DNA of 28,163 nucleotides, from NCBI GenBank assembly GCA_934454435.1, contig CAKSGA010000015.1, positions 1 through 28,163 of the forward strand. Direction: 5' to 3'. Position 1 is the first letter of the stretch. Each line of letters opens with the position of its first letter. Made by a program: the position numbers and the translations under genes. The notes under the pieces were generated by a model. The model saw only the letters and a program-made list of their open reading frames with translations, searched no databases and was not told the DNA's origin. The stretch comes from an uncultured Oscillospiraceae bacterium (GTDB taxonomy: Bacteria > Bacillota > Clostridia > Oscillospirales > Ruminococcaceae). Below, in pieces: positions 7,299 through 15,319 of this stretch.

Positions 7299-8024
7299 TC
7301 ATGCGTAAGTGCTCAGCAGTGCACCCACATTGTACGTGTAGCTCGGCTGAACCGTATTCGAGTAGGAGAACAGGCCGCCGGTGCTGCCCTGGAGCCGCTG
7401 TATCTGCTCGGCTTTCTGGGTGATCTTTGAAGCGTAGCCGCCCCTGCCGAACGTGGACTTCAGCTCGTACGCCTTGGCGTTCGAGAGCTTATCCTTGTCG
7501 AAGGTCAGCTTGTTGTCGCTGCCGACTGTCACTCCGGCACGCCTCAGTGCATTGCTGTAGACCTTTGTGGTGTTGACCATCAGCACGCCCTTCTGAAGCG
7601 CCGACTGGTTGTCGGACTCGCCCAGGGCTCCCACAAGGTCGTTGTAGTCGTCTACGAAGCTCTGTATCTTCTTTGCGGCTGCGTCTGTGTCCACGGTGTC
7701 GCCGTAGTCCAGGGAGTTCGCCCAGCCTGAAAGGTCAGAGGAAGAGTCCGCAGTCTTTGCCGCCGCTGTCTTTACACTGACGGTCTTGTCTGCTTTCTCG
7801 GTGTCCTCTTCACTGGGGAATATGGAGTTGTACAGCTTCTTGTACTGAGCCTTGAAGTAGTCGTTCTTGTTCTTGAGAATGCTCTCCATTGCGTCATTCA
7901 CAGAAGTGGACTTTCCGCCGGAGAACGTGCTCTTCGAGAACAGACTGCCCGTGCTTACGCCGGTCTTAGCCGATGCCTGAGCCATTCTCAGCTGGGTCAT
8001 CGCCATATTACCTACTGTTGCCAT
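7299..8024 (-). CDS. FliD-like (flagellar cap C-terminal-like) protein, non-flagellar context
   Basis: 241 residues, no signal peptide or membrane helix seen. Residues about 118-190 resemble the C-terminal part of flagellar cap protein FliD: IQSFVDDYNDLVGAL, then a block of the type LQKGVLMVNTTKVYSNALRR, then AGVTVGSDNKLTFDKDKL, the typical GIT-x-dG-L-x-x-D-x-x-KL pattern. The N-terminal 60 residues have an MAMTQLRMAQASAK start and a Ser/Thr/Gly-rich stretch. No other flagellar gene is nearby, and the protein is about half the length of a full FliD. AGGAGGTG sits just before the ATG. It is the last gene after pyrE and the F420-ligase-like gene. Its function is unknown; it might be a coiled-coil surface or scaffold protein that shares the fold. 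Confidence 0.75.
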   Translation of the reverse strand: MATVGNMAMTQLRMAQASAKTGVSTGSLFSKSTFSGGKSTSVNDAMESILKNKNDYFKAQYKKLYNSIFPSEEDTEKADKTVSVKTAAAKTADSSSDLSGWANSLDYGDTVDTDAAAKKIQSFVDDYNDLVGALGESDNQSALQKGVLMVNTTKVYSNALRRAGVTVGSDNKLTFDKDKLSNAKAYELKSTFGRGGYASKITQKAEQIQRLQGSTGGLFSYSNTVQPSYTYNVGALLSTYA

Positions 8025-8056
8025 AAAAACACACCTCCTAAAAGTAAAGTGTTATA

Positions 8057-8758
8057 TCAGGAAACCTTTCTGACTATTGCTATCGGCGTCTGCTGAGAGC
8101 ACTGGTCAAGAGGATTGTCCTTGAATGCCTGTATCGGGAATTCGTCCGGCATGTCCTTGCGGGGCTTGCCGAGAACGTTTGCGCCGATGTCGTTTGCGTC
8201 GATTATAACTACGTCCACGCCGAGGTGCTTTGTGAGCCTTGCGGCTACCTCGTCGGGCTTGTCGGGAGCCATCTTTGCGTAGTGGTTGTAGGGCGGCAGC
8301 GTGTATTCGCACGGACCGTCGATAGCTCTCGCCTTCATGCCGCAGATGTTGTAGAAAACACCGTGCTTGCCGAACAGCTTGCCTATTGCTGCGCAGAACG
8401 CAGCCCAGAGTACCTTGGGTCTGCCGACTTCACGAATGCACAGCTCCATGGTTTCCGGCATGCCAAGACCTATGCCGTAGTTCGTCTTAACAACGAAGTG
8501 CGACAATATCTTTGCCAGGCGGGATACCTTTATCTCCTCAATGGGGAACGCACGCCCCTGGGAGATCGCTACTATCTTTTCCGACATGATTATCGTGTCG
8601 CCGGGCTGGATATAGTCTTTTGCGTACTTGTCCAGCACGTCCTCCAGCACGTCGTCCTTGGTGATGACGTGGGTCTTTACGGGATATCTGGCATAACGGC
8701 CATAGTCGGTGTCTATCTCAAGATTTTTGCCCTCGTTGGGCTGAAAAGGCATTTCCAT
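8057..8758 (-). CDS. coenzyme F420-0:L-glutamate ligase family protein (CofE-like)
   Basis: 233 residues, near the length of archaeal CofE. The N-terminal PGDTIIMSEKIVAISQGRAF block, the central GKHGVFYNICGMKARAIDGP region and the C-terminal VDVVIIDANDIGANVLG stretch fit the F420_ligase fold (PF01996). In methanogens and actinobacteria CofE adds glutamate to F420-0 in a GTP-dependent reaction. Clostridia of this type are not known to make F420 and no cofC, cofD or cofGH gene is in the window, so the real substrate is uncertain; a different amide-forming reaction is plausible. The ribosome site AAGGGG precedes ATG 8758. The gene follows pyrE after 40 bases. Confidence 0.82.
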   Translation of the reverse strand: MEMPFQPNEGKNLEIDTDYGRYARYPVKTHVITKDDVLEDVLDKYAKDYIQPGDTIIMSEKIVAISQGRAFPIEEIKVSRLAKILSHFVVKTNYGIGLGMPETMELCIREVGRPKVLWAAFCAAIGKLFGKHGVFYNICGMKARAIDGPCEYTLPPYNHYAKMAPDKPDEVAARLTKHLGVDVVIIDANDIGANVLGKPRKDMPDEFPIQAFKDNPLDQCSQQTPIAIVRKVS

Positions 8759-8798
8759 TGTTTTTCCCCTTATTTCCCCAAAGTTATACTGCTGGTAA

Positions 8799-9455
8799 TT
8801 AGCCTACGCCGTATACCTTTCTGTATTCTTTCATTTTTTCGACATATTCCTTGCCCGGGATAATGTCGTTCTCGAGAGCGTCGATGATGTCGTTGATGTT
8901 CACGATAGAGAACACACGCACGCCGAACTCATCGTAAACCTCCTGCACTGCGGACTTATCAGAGGTCAGACCCTTTTCCATACGGTCAACGGTGATGATC
9001 ATGCCCTCGATGTCGATCCTGGCAGCGCCCTGGAGCTTCGGCAGTACTTCACGCAGTGCCTTGCCGGAGGTCATAACGTCCTCGATGATAACGACCTTCT
9101 CGCCGTCCTCAAGGGTCTTGCCTACGAACATTCCGCCCTCGCCGTGATCCTTGACCTCCTTGCGGTCGAAGCAGTAGTTCACGTCCACGCCGAACTTGTT
9201 GTACAGCGCAGTGCATGCCGCAACTGAAAGCGGGATACCCTTGTAAGCCGGGCCGAACAGGGTCTGGGGCTTCAGCCCGTTCTCCTGAATGCACTCAGCG
9301 TAGAACTCGCCGAGCTTTGCAAGCTGTGCGCCGGTCTTGTAGTTGCCGGCGTTGATGAAATAGGGCGCAAGCCTGCCGCTCTTGAGCGTGAACTCGCCGA
9401 ACTTCAGCACGCCGCTGTCTACCATGAACTTGATGAAACTCTCTTTATAGGTCAT
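8799..9455 (-). CDS. pyrE: orotate phosphoribosyltransferase
   Basis: 218 residues. It converts orotate and PRPP to orotidine monophosphate in pyrimidine synthesis. The PRPP-binding loop is clear as VVIIEDVMTSGKALRE at about residues 120-135, and the N-terminal LKFGEFTLKSGRLAPYFINA block (FxLxSGxxSPxxxd) is typical of PyrE. FGPAYKGIPL is the second conserved loop. ATG at 9455 is chosen because GGAGG lies directly upstream (9461-9465 on the plus strand); a longer frame starting at 9494 would bury that site. It heads a likely operon with the CofE-like and FliD-like genes. No other pyr gene is adjacent. Confidence 0.95.
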   Translation of the reverse strand: MTYKESFIKFMVDSGVLKFGEFTLKSGRLAPYFINAGNYKTGAQLAKLGEFYAECIQENGLKPQTLFGPAYKGIPLSVAACTALYNKFGVDVNYCFDRKEVKDHGEGGMFVGKTLEDGEKVVIIEDVMTSGKALREVLPKLQGAARIDIEGMIITVDRMEKGLTSDKSAVQEVYDEFGVRVFSIVNINDIIDALENDIIPGKEYVEKMKEYRKVYGVG

Positions 9456-9470
9456 TTTATCCTCCACTAA

Positions 9471-9484
9471 CTGCCCATGGGCAG
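9471..9484. promoter_or_regulatory. 14-bp perfect palindrome in the pyrE leader
   Basis: CTGCCCATGGGCAG is its own reverse complement and lies between the predicted start of transcription (about 9498, minus strand) and the pyrE ribosome site. It could be a protein operator or, as RNA, a short hairpin next to the ribosome site. Confidence 0.5.
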
Positions 9485-9504
9485 AATTATTCATTCTTAC
9501 TATT

Positions 9505-9533
9505 ATTATATCACACTATATTAATAATTGCAA
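9505..9533 (-). promoter_or_regulatory. sigma-A promoter for the pyrE operon
   Basis: On the minus strand TTGCAA (9528-9533) and TATAAT (9505-9510) are separated by 17 bp, giving a leader of about 40 bases before pyrE. Confidence 0.8.
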
Positions 9534-9721
9534 GGGTGGCGTGAGATTTTTTCTTCAAATACGACGGCTGTAGAAAATGTGACGGAAATTTTCCCTGTAA
9601 ATTGTGCAAATACAACATATGTGACCTTACGTAATCGTTTTACTGCGGTTTTTTTGTCACATGCCGTTCCTTTGAGGGTTTTCAACATGTGCATTTTGGT
9701 AAAAATCCAGTGCTTTTTCCC
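9534..9721. other. intergenic stretch between the divergent pyrE and rny promoters
   Basis: AT-rich, with no supported gene, RNA or terminator. A 65-codon frame (9528-9725) has no ribosome site and a composition unlike the neighbouring genes. I see nothing else here. Confidence 0.4.
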
Positions 9722-9750
9722 TTGACATTTTCGTTATTATGTTGTAAAAT
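9722..9750 (+). promoter_or_regulatory. sigma-A promoter for rny
   Basis: TTGACA at 9722-9727 and TAAAAT at 9745-9750 with a 17-bp spacer. It lies about 310 bases before the rny start codon, implying a long leader RNA. Confidence 0.78.
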
Positions 9751-9756
9751 AAATAT

Positions 9757-10068
9757 GGACTTTTCTGCGTTGTTACATGACGGCGCTGATAGTTTACGTT
9801 AATTATAATATCTATTATATTATAGACGTTATGGCGGTCTAATATATAAAATCAGGAAACCGTTTTTCTATGGGCGCCGGTTCCGGGGGGAATTCCGGTC
9901 GTCGCACTGCTACATTTTTCAGTGCTGAGCACTGTTTTTGGGGTTTTTATTCCCCAGTAGATCTGCGCAGCATAGTCCTGCGAGCTTTTCCGTGCATTCT
10001 GTGCGGACAGCATTCCCAGAAATTGTATATTATTCCCGCCGATCATTAAGAAGGAGGGAAAACGAAAG
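9757..10068 (+). promoter_or_regulatory. long structured rny leader with candidate attenuator
   Basis: About 310 bases of untranslated leader. A hairpin CCGGTTCC/GGAATTCCGG (about 9875-9901) is followed by three mutually complementary hexamers: GCACTG (9904-9909), CAGTGC (9920-9925) and GCACTG (9929-9934). Pairing 2-3 forms a 6-bp hairpin directly followed by TTTTT (9935-9939), terminator-like; pairing 1-2 would prevent it. Further on, GGGG/CCCC (9940-9955) and an 8-bp stem TCCGTGCA/TGTGCGGA (9989-10007) can form. The ribosome site AGGAGG is at 10052-10057. The leader matches no riboswitch class I know. Confidence 0.5.
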
Positions 10069-11667
10069 ATGGATACAATAACAGCGATAATAATCGCAGT
10101 TGCCACATTCATCGTCGGCGCAGCCGCTGCCGGGTTCGTATGCTTCAAGATGGGCGTTAAGCACCGTATAAAGTCCGCTGAAGCACAGTTCGAGTCCGCA
10201 GAGAAAGAGTCGGCTCGCATTATCGAAGAAGCAAATGTCAAAGCGGAAGACCGCAAAAAGGCAGCCCTTGTCGAAGCTAAGGACGAGATCTACAAGATGC
10301 GTTCCGATGCCGAGAAGGAGATCCAGCGCCTAAAAGGGGAGACCGACCGTGAGCTGAAGGAGCGCAGGGGGGAGCTTTCCCGTTCCGAGCGCAGACTCCA
10401 GCAGAAGGAAGAGAACCTTGACAAGAAAACAGACAAGATGGAGCGCCTGGAAGAACAGCTCCACCAGAAGCACAAGAAAGCTGATGAGAAGATCGCCGAG
10501 GCTGAGCAGCTGAAATCCAGCCAGATGGAAATTCTCGAGCGCATATCCGGCTTCACCACCGAACAGGCCAAGGAGCACCTGCTCTCCCTGCTCGACAGCG
10601 AGCTCACCCACGAAAAGGCCGTGAAGATCACAGCCTACGAGCAGAAGCTCAAGGACGAGGAGGACGAGCTTGCCCGCAAGCACATCTCCCTTGCTATCTC
10701 AAGGCTTGCTGCGGACACCGTTTCCGAGTCTGCGGTATCTGTCGTAGCGATACCCAATGACGAGATGAAAGGCCGTATCATCGGCCGTGAGGGCAGAAAT
10801 ATACGTGCCCTTGAAACTCTCACCGGCGTTGACCTGATAATCGACGACACGCCCGAGGCTATCACGCTCTCCAGCTTCGACCAGGTTCGCCGTGAGATCG
10901 CACGTATCTCCCTTGAAAGGCTTATCCAGGACGGCAGAATCCACCCGGCACGCATCGAGGAAACTGTTGAGAAGGCACGCCGTGAGGTCGAGCAGCGCAT
11001 TCGCCAGGAGGGCGAGCGTGCTGTCATGGAGACCAACGTAAACGGCCTGAACCACGAGCTGGTAAGGCTGATAGGCCGCCTGCGCTACAGGACTTCCTAC
11101 CGCCAGAACGTGCTGAACCACTCCATAGAGGTCGCACATCTTGCAGGTATCATGGCGAGCGAGCTCGGTGTGGACGCTGCACTGGCACGCCGTGCAGGTC
11201 TGCTGCATGATATAGGAAAGGCTCTTGATCATGAGATCGAAGGCTCCCACGTACAGATCGGCGTTGACGTATGCCGCAAGTACAAGGAAAGCCCCGAGGT
11301 AATTCACGCTATCGAGGCTCACCACGGCGACGTTGAGTGCCGTACTGTCATCGCTGCCCTGGTACAGGCTGCCGACGCAATAAGCGCCGCAAGACCCGCT
11401 GCGAGAAGCGAGAACTACGAGAACTACATAAAGCGTCTTGAAAAGCTCGAGGAGATCTGTTCCTCCTACGACGGCGTGGAGAAGTGCTATGCTATCCAGG
11501 CAGGCCGTGAGGTGCGCATCATGATCAAGCCGGAGTCCATTTCAGACGATGGCATGAAGGTTCTCGCAAGGGATATCGCAAAGCGTATCGAGGACGAGAT
11601 GGAGTATCCTGGTCAGATCAAGATCAACCTGATACGTGAAAGCAGGGCTGTAGACTACGCAAAGTAA
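10069..11667 (+). CDS. rny: ribonuclease Y
   Basis: 532 residues, close to Bacillus RNase Y (520). It is the membrane-bound endoribonuclease that starts decay of many mRNAs. A transmembrane helix at about 4-27 is followed by a charged coiled coil (about 30-200), a KH RNA-binding domain with [12 protein letters not shown] (about 236-247), and an HD metal-dependent hydrolase domain with its catalytic [12 protein letters not shown] (H380, D381). Start ATG 10069 has AGGAGG 11 bases upstream. No neighbour shares an obvious function; in other Firmicutes rny often stands near recA/cinA, which are not seen here. Confidence 0.97.
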   Translation: MDTITAIIIAVATFIVGAAAAGFVCFKMGVKHRIKSAEAQFESAEKESARIIEEANVKAEDRKKAALVEAKDEIYKMRSDAEKEIQRLKGETDRELKERRGELSRSERRLQQKEENLDKKTDKMERLEEQLHQKHKKADEKIAEAEQLKSSQMEILERISGFTTEQAKEHLLSLLDSELTHEKAVKITAYEQKLKDEEDELARKHISLAISRLAADTVSESAVSVVAIPNDEMKGRIIGREGRNIRALETLTGVDLIIDDTPEAITLSSFDQVRREIARISLERLIQDGRIHPARIEETVEKARREVEQRIRQEGERAVMETNVNGLNHELVRLIGRLRYRTSYRQNVLNHSIEVAHLAGIMASELGVDAALARRAGLLHDIGKALDHEIEGSHVQIGVDVCRKYKESPEVIHAIEAHHGDVECRTVIAALVQAADAISAARPAARSENYENYIKRLEKLEEICSSYDGVEKCYAIQAGREVRIMIKPESISDDGMKVLARDIAKRIEDEMEYPGQIKINLIRESRAVDYAK

Positions 11668-11692
11668 TTGCGTGCTGCTGAAGAAAAATGTG

Positions 11693-11722
11693 TGCGCTCC
11701 CGGTCCCGGGGGCGCATTTCTA
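11693..11722 (+). terminator. intrinsic terminator candidate after rny
   Basis: A 9-bp GC-rich stem, TGCGCTCCC-type arm (11693-11701) with 11708-11716, and loop GGTCCC. The T tract is short (TTTCTAT), so termination may be partial and the TetR gene, 23 bases on, could receive readthrough. Confidence 0.6.
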
Positions 11723-11739
11723 TATAAAAAGGAGGAACG

Positions 11740-12357
11740 ATGTCAAATCCAAAAGATCTCAGGGTGATAAAGACCCGGCAGAATATCCGCAATGCCCTGG
11801 GCTCCCTGCTTTCGGAGCAGGAGCTGCCGGACATCACCATAACCGCCCTGTGTGAACGGGCACAGATAAACCGCAAGACCTTTTACCGGCATTACCGTTC
11901 CATTGCAGACATTATCTCAGAATTCGAGAACGAGCTGCTGTCAGATTTCTCAGATATACTCAAGACCAGCAACACGAGCATTTTCGATATTGGTTCCGTG
12001 CTGGGTGAGATAAGTGCGCTGATAAGCGGAAATCAGGATTACTTTGTCAGGCTGCTGAAACTCAACCCAGAGCTTTTCAGCGGCGGAAGGGTCAAGGCTA
12101 TGCTGCGCCGTGCCATCGAGGTTTCGCTCAGGGAGCAGGCACTCATTCAGGACGAGCAGACGCTCCATGCACTGTCGGAGTTCACCGTGAGCGGCGTGCT
12201 GTCGCTGTATGCGGCGTGGTTCGACGAGGGCTGCACCGGAAGCCTGGACACTATCACCGAGACCGCCCGGCGGCTCATCACCGGGGGGCTTAACAGCTAT
12301 ATCCCGCCTGACAGGGTGCATCTTATCCTCGGTAACAGTCAGGGCGATTTGGGGTGA
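11740..12357 (+). CDS. TetR/AcrR-family transcriptional regulator
   Basis: 205 residues. The N-terminal helix-turn-helix is clear: KTRQNIRNALGSLL, then ITITALCERAQINRKTFYRH with the family-typical TFYRHY turn (about 48-53). The C-terminal ligand domain is variable and gives no hint of the inducer. AAGGAGG lies 4 bases upstream of ATG 11740. Its 3' end overlaps the convergent symporter gene by 19 bases. It may regulate that symporter, but convergent genes are not strong evidence for this; it could equally act elsewhere. Confidence 0.9.
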   Translation: MSNPKDLRVIKTRQNIRNALGSLLSEQELPDITITALCERAQINRKTFYRHYRSIADIISEFENELLSDFSDILKTSNTSIFDIGSVLGEISALISGNQDYFVRLLKLNPELFSGGRVKAMLRRAIEVSLREQALIQDEQTLHALSEFTVSGVLSLYAAWFDEGCTGSLDTITETARRLITGGLNSYIPPDRVHLILGNSQGDLG

Positions 12358-13985
12358 TCTTTCGTGACCCGAATGACAGTCCCCGACAGAGTCAGCACCA
12401 CAGGCAGGTTTATCGCTGCCATTAACCCGTTGAACAGGTCGGCGGCGCCCCATGCGGCGGACATGTCGATAACTCCCCCGAACACAACGGCAATGGTGTA
12501 GAGCACCCTGAACGGCAGTGCTGCCCTGTTTCCTGCAAGGTAGACCGCCGCCTGCTCCCCGAAGCTCCCCCAGCCGATGACCGTGGTGAAAGCGAACAGA
12601 GCCACCGCAGCGGACAGCAGGCTCCCTGCCGCTCCGCCGAAAACCGAAGAGAACGCCAGCGTCATGAGCTCTGCGCCGGTCACTTCCTCCAGGCGGACTT
12701 CACGAATCACCGGTGCGCCGTTTTCCCACATCAGGCAGCCGGAGCTGTCCCGGGACTGTACCCCGGTCAGCTTCATCACGTTTGAGAAAGTCAGTTCGCC
12801 GCCGCCTATGCGCAGCGTGAATTCCTGACCGCCCACCGCCCGCAGCTGTATTTCCTCTCCGCTGCCGACAGTCAGCAGGGGGACTCCGGAGGTTATCAGC
12901 CGGTCGGAGTCCGTCAGGCGGAAGTATCGGGGCTGTGTGGTCACGCTCTGGAACGCTTCCTGCGGGGGGACCTCCCGGCAGGGGCTGGCGAGCAGCACGA
13001 AAGCCGTCATCGAGCACATAACGATGGTGTCGAAGAACACCTCGAAAATGCTCCACATTCCCTGCACTACCGGGTCGGTGAGGTCCGAAGCAGCGTGAGC
13101 GGCTACAGAGGAGCCCAGTCCGGCTTCGTTGGAGAAAACTCCCCGGCGGAAGCCCATGCTGACCGCTTGCTTTATTATGAACCCGCTGACCCCTCCGGCG
13201 GCAGCGTCCGCACCGAACGCCCCATGGAATATCATGCCGAGCACAGCGGGCATGCGGGTGATGTTCGCCGCAAGAATGTATACTGCTGCCGCAATGTACA
13301 GCGCCGACATCACCGGGACTATCTTACTGGTGACTGCGGCGGTGCGCTGAGCGCCATTCCCTTTTCCAAAGAAGATGATAGCCCCGGTAACTCCCGCAAG
13401 GACTATGCCGGTGACCAGCCCGGATACGCCGAAACCGGCTTCCAGAGCCTGCGCAGCGCAGTTCATCTGTACGAGGTTCCCCATGCCGAAGGCGGAGAGC
13501 ACACATGCGCCGGCGAATGCTGCTGCAAGAGGTCTGCCGAGGGGGCGGGTCAGGGGGCGCTCAGCAAGACCGTCACGGATATAGTACATAGCGCCGCCCT
13601 GCCAGCAGCCGTCGGGAGATCTCCGCCGGTAGAGGTTCCCGAGCAGGTTCTCGGCGTAGCCGGTCATCATTCCGAGGACAGAGGACACCCACATCCAGAA
13701 CACCGCTCCGGCTCCGCCTGTGGAGAGCGCAGCGGCAACTCCGGCGATGTTGCCGGTTCCGAGGGTGGCCGCAAGCGCCGAGGACATCGCCTGGAACGGC
13801 GTAACGCCCGTGTCGGAGCGCTTTCCGGATTTAGAGAGGATAGTCCGGCGGAGCCATTTTCCACGGAACTGAAAAAAGTTGGTGCGCACTGTAAAGTACG
13901 CCCCGGATATCAGCATCAGCGCCAGCATAGGCGGACCCCAGAGCACCCCGTTTACGCTGTTTATCAGTCCGGTTATAACTGACAT
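12339..13985 (-). CDS. AGCS-family alanine/glycine:cation symporter (AlsT-like) with extra soluble segment
   Basis: 548 residues; typical members have about 450-480. Family blocks are clear: ALAATLGTGNIAGVAAALST (about 70-90), GCWQGGAMYYIRDGL (about 126-140) and FSNEAGLGSSVAAHAAS (about 284-300). It takes up alanine or glycine with sodium across the cytoplasmic membrane. Between the helix ending near 334 and the one starting near 437 lies an insert of about 100 residues (nucleotides 12678-12983), polar and strand-rich, which accounts for the excess length. The ATG at 13985 has the modest ribosome site AGGGATG. A TATAAT is found upstream on the minus strand (14005-14010) with a poor -35. Confidence 0.9.
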   Translation of the reverse strand: MSVITGLINSVNGVLWGPPMLALMLISGAYFTVRTNFFQFRGKWLRRTILSKSGKRSDTGVTPFQAMSSALAATLGTGNIAGVAAALSTGGAGAVFWMWVSSVLGMMTGYAENLLGNLYRRRSPDGCWQGGAMYYIRDGLAERPLTRPLGRPLAAAFAGACVLSAFGMGNLVQMNCAAQALEAGFGVSGLVTGIVLAGVTGAIIFFGKGNGAQRTAAVTSKIVPVMSALYIAAAVYILAANITRMPAVLGMIFHGAFGADAAAGGVSGFIIKQAVSMGFRRGVFSNEAGLGSSVAAHAASDLTDPVVQGMWSIFEVFFDTIVMCSMTAFVLLASPCREVPPQEAFQSVTTQPRYFRLTDSDRLITSGVPLLTVGSGEEIQLRAVGGQEFTLRIGGGELTFSNVMKLTGVQSRDSSGCLMWENGAPVIREVRLEEVTGAELMTLAFSSVFGGAAGSLLSAAVALFAFTTVIGWGSFGEQAAVYLAGNRAALPFRVLYTIAVVFGGVIDMSAAWGAADLFNGLMAAINLPVVLTLSGTVIRVTKDHPKSP

Positions 13986-14004
13986 ATTATCACATCCCTA
14001 GTAC

Positions 14005-14010
14005 ATTATA
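14005..14010 (-). promoter_or_regulatory. possible -10 box for the symporter gene
   Basis: TATAAT on the minus strand about 20 bases before the start codon; no convincing -35 hexamer at 16-18 bp. It would leave a very short leader. Confidence 0.35.
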
Positions 14011-14116
14011 TTTTGTGCTGGACGAGTTTATGAGGGTATATATTACTCATACTTGTCTATAGGTGTGAAATATGGCTTGCGCTTCCTTAGAAAAAATAAC
14101 TTTTGCCGGTGCCATG

Positions 14117-14125
14117 TGTTATAAT
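14117..14125 (+). promoter_or_regulatory. extended -10 promoter candidate for the response regulator
   Basis: TGT-TATAAT at 14117-14125 is an extended -10 box about 44 bases before the start codon; the -35 region is weak. A TTGACA at 14129-14134 lies downstream of it and has no -10 partner. Confidence 0.55.
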
Positions 14126-14168
14126 AAATTGACACATAGTTATAGTGATTTGGGTTCCGGAGGAATGT

Positions 14169-14861
14169 ATGAAGGACAGATACAAGCTGCTGCTTATTGA
14201 AGATGATCAGAGCCTGGCGCATTATACGCAGTCGATATTGGACATGAACGGATATGATGTTGCCTGTGTAGGGAATGGGGCAGACGCCAGACTGATGGCG
14301 GCGTCACATTGTCCTGATCTGATACTGATGGATATAGGACTGCCGGATATGGACGGTATTTTGCTGCTGCGGGAATTGCGAAGCTGGACCGGGCTCCCGG
14401 TGATCGTGATGACCTCCCATGCAGAGGACGAAAAGAAAATAGAGGCTATGGAAAATGGCGCCAGTGATTATGTACTGAAGCCCTTTGGCAAGTCGGAACT
14501 TCTGGCGAGCATCAGCAATCTGCTGAATACCGGCGGTTCAATGCCGGAACAGACGGAGATCACCACGGTGGGAGATCTTGTGGTAGACAGCGGGAAACAC
14601 TGCGTTTATGCTGACGGAAAGCGTGTGGAACTCACACAGAACGAGTTCCGTATCGTGTCGTTTCTGGCACAGGAAGCGGGCAGACTGGTGAGGTACGATG
14701 AACTCCTGACCCGATTGTGGGGGCCTAATGCTGCCGGGGATAACCAGATACTGCGTGTCAACATGGCGAATATCCGCCGGAAGCTTGAGAATGACCCCTC
14801 TCACCCGAAGTACATACACACCGAAAACGGGCTGGGGTACATAATGATGGTGAATGATTAG
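14169..14861 (+). CDS. orphan OmpR-family response regulator (KdpE-like)
   Basis: 230 residues. The receiver domain (1-120) has the acidic pair E11/D12-D13, phosphoacceptor D55 in LMDIGLPDMDG, T82 in VMTSHAED and K104 in YVLKPFG. The winged helix (about 135-228) has LTQNEFRIVSFLAQEAG, the recognition region VNMANIRRKLEND and the terminal HTENGLGYIM typical of KdpE/OmpR. ATG 14169 is chosen because GGAGG is just upstream; the frame could begin at GTG 14145, but that has no ribosome site. There is no histidine kinase next to it: the flanking genes are a symporter and a ribosomal operon on the other strand. The kinase must lie elsewhere. KdpE-likeness is by sequence pattern only; no kdp genes are seen. 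Confidence 0.93.
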   Translation: MKDRYKLLLIEDDQSLAHYTQSILDMNGYDVACVGNGADARLMAASHCPDLILMDIGLPDMDGILLLRELRSWTGLPVIVMTSHAEDEKKIEAMENGASDYVLKPFGKSELLASISNLLNTGGSMPEQTEITTVGDLVVDSGKHCVYADGKRVELTQNEFRIVSFLAQEAGRLVRYDELLTRLWGPNAAGDNQILRVNMANIRRKLENDPSHPKYIHTENGLGYIMMVND

Positions 14862-14890
14862 ATATTTGTAATTCCGGTGCCTTAACTAAT

Positions 14891-14928
14891 AAAAAATGTG
14901 CTGCGAAAAAACAGCACATTTTTTATTG
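14891..14928. terminator. bidirectional intrinsic terminator after the response regulator
   Basis: A 13-bp perfect stem (14891-14903 with 14912-14924), core ATGTGCTG/CAGCACAT, with A6 on one side and T6 on the other, so it can act on both strands. Confidence 0.88.
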
Positions 14929-14962
14929 TCGGCTAAGCTGACATGATAATTCCGAACTAAAC

Positions 14963-14989
14963 AAAAATCCCCCCGGAGAACCGAGGGGA
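14963..14989 (-). terminator. intrinsic terminator of the rpsF-ssb-rpsR operon
   Basis: A 9-bp stem with one mismatch and an AGAA (plus-strand) loop, 14968-14976 with 14981-14989, followed on the minus strand by five T residues (14963-14967). It lies 44 bases after the rpsR stop. Confidence 0.82.
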
Positions 14990-15032
14990 AGATTGTGTTA
15001 CTGAAAAAAGATGAAATTGAAGTTGCGCTGAA

Positions 15033-15281
15033 TTATTCAGCGGTGTAAGGAATGAGAGCGATCTGTCTGGCTCTCTTTACAGCTGTGGTGAGCGCTCTCT
15101 GGTGGTAAGCGCAGCAGCCTGTAACTCTTCTGGGAAGGATCTTGGCACGCTCAGTCATATACTTTCTGAGCTTAGCGACGTCCTTGTAATCGATGAATTC
15201 GGAACGATCAACGCAGAACTGGCAAACCTTTTTTCTGGGGCGCTTAACTGCGTGAGCCGGTCTATCAAACTTTTCAGCCAT
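15033..15281 (-). CDS. rpsR: 30S ribosomal protein S18
   Basis: 82 residues, the expected size. The conserved core is seen as [20 protein letters not shown] and [20 protein letters not shown]. It keeps Cys pairs (CQFC near residue 20 and CCxxH near 56), the zinc-binding form of S18. S18 pairs with S6 on the 16S rRNA platform. AAAGGAGG precedes the ATG. It is the third gene of the classic rpsF-ssb-rpsR operon. Confidence 0.97.
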   Translation of the reverse strand: MAEKFDRPAHAVKRPRKKVCQFCVDRSEFIDYKDVAKLRKYMTERAKILPRRVTGCCAYHQRALTTAVKRARQIALIPYTAE

Positions 15282-15319
15282 GGTAATACTGAACCTCCTT
15301 TGTTGTTCAAGTCAAACGT

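Noticed and set aside
8225..8863. 212-codon plus-strand frame
   Set aside because: Antisense to the CofE-like gene and the pyrE end, with no ribosome site.
9528..9725. 65-codon frame upstream of rny
   Set aside because: No Shine-Dalgarno; it runs up to the rny promoter and has a composition unlike coding DNA here.
13095..13982. 295-codon plus-strand frame
   Set aside because: Shadow of the symporter gene, which has clear AGCS motifs; the product is low-complexity and implausible.
14129..14134. TTGACA as the -35 box for the response regulator
   Set aside because: No -10 hexamer lies 16-18 bp downstream; the extended -10 just upstream fits better.
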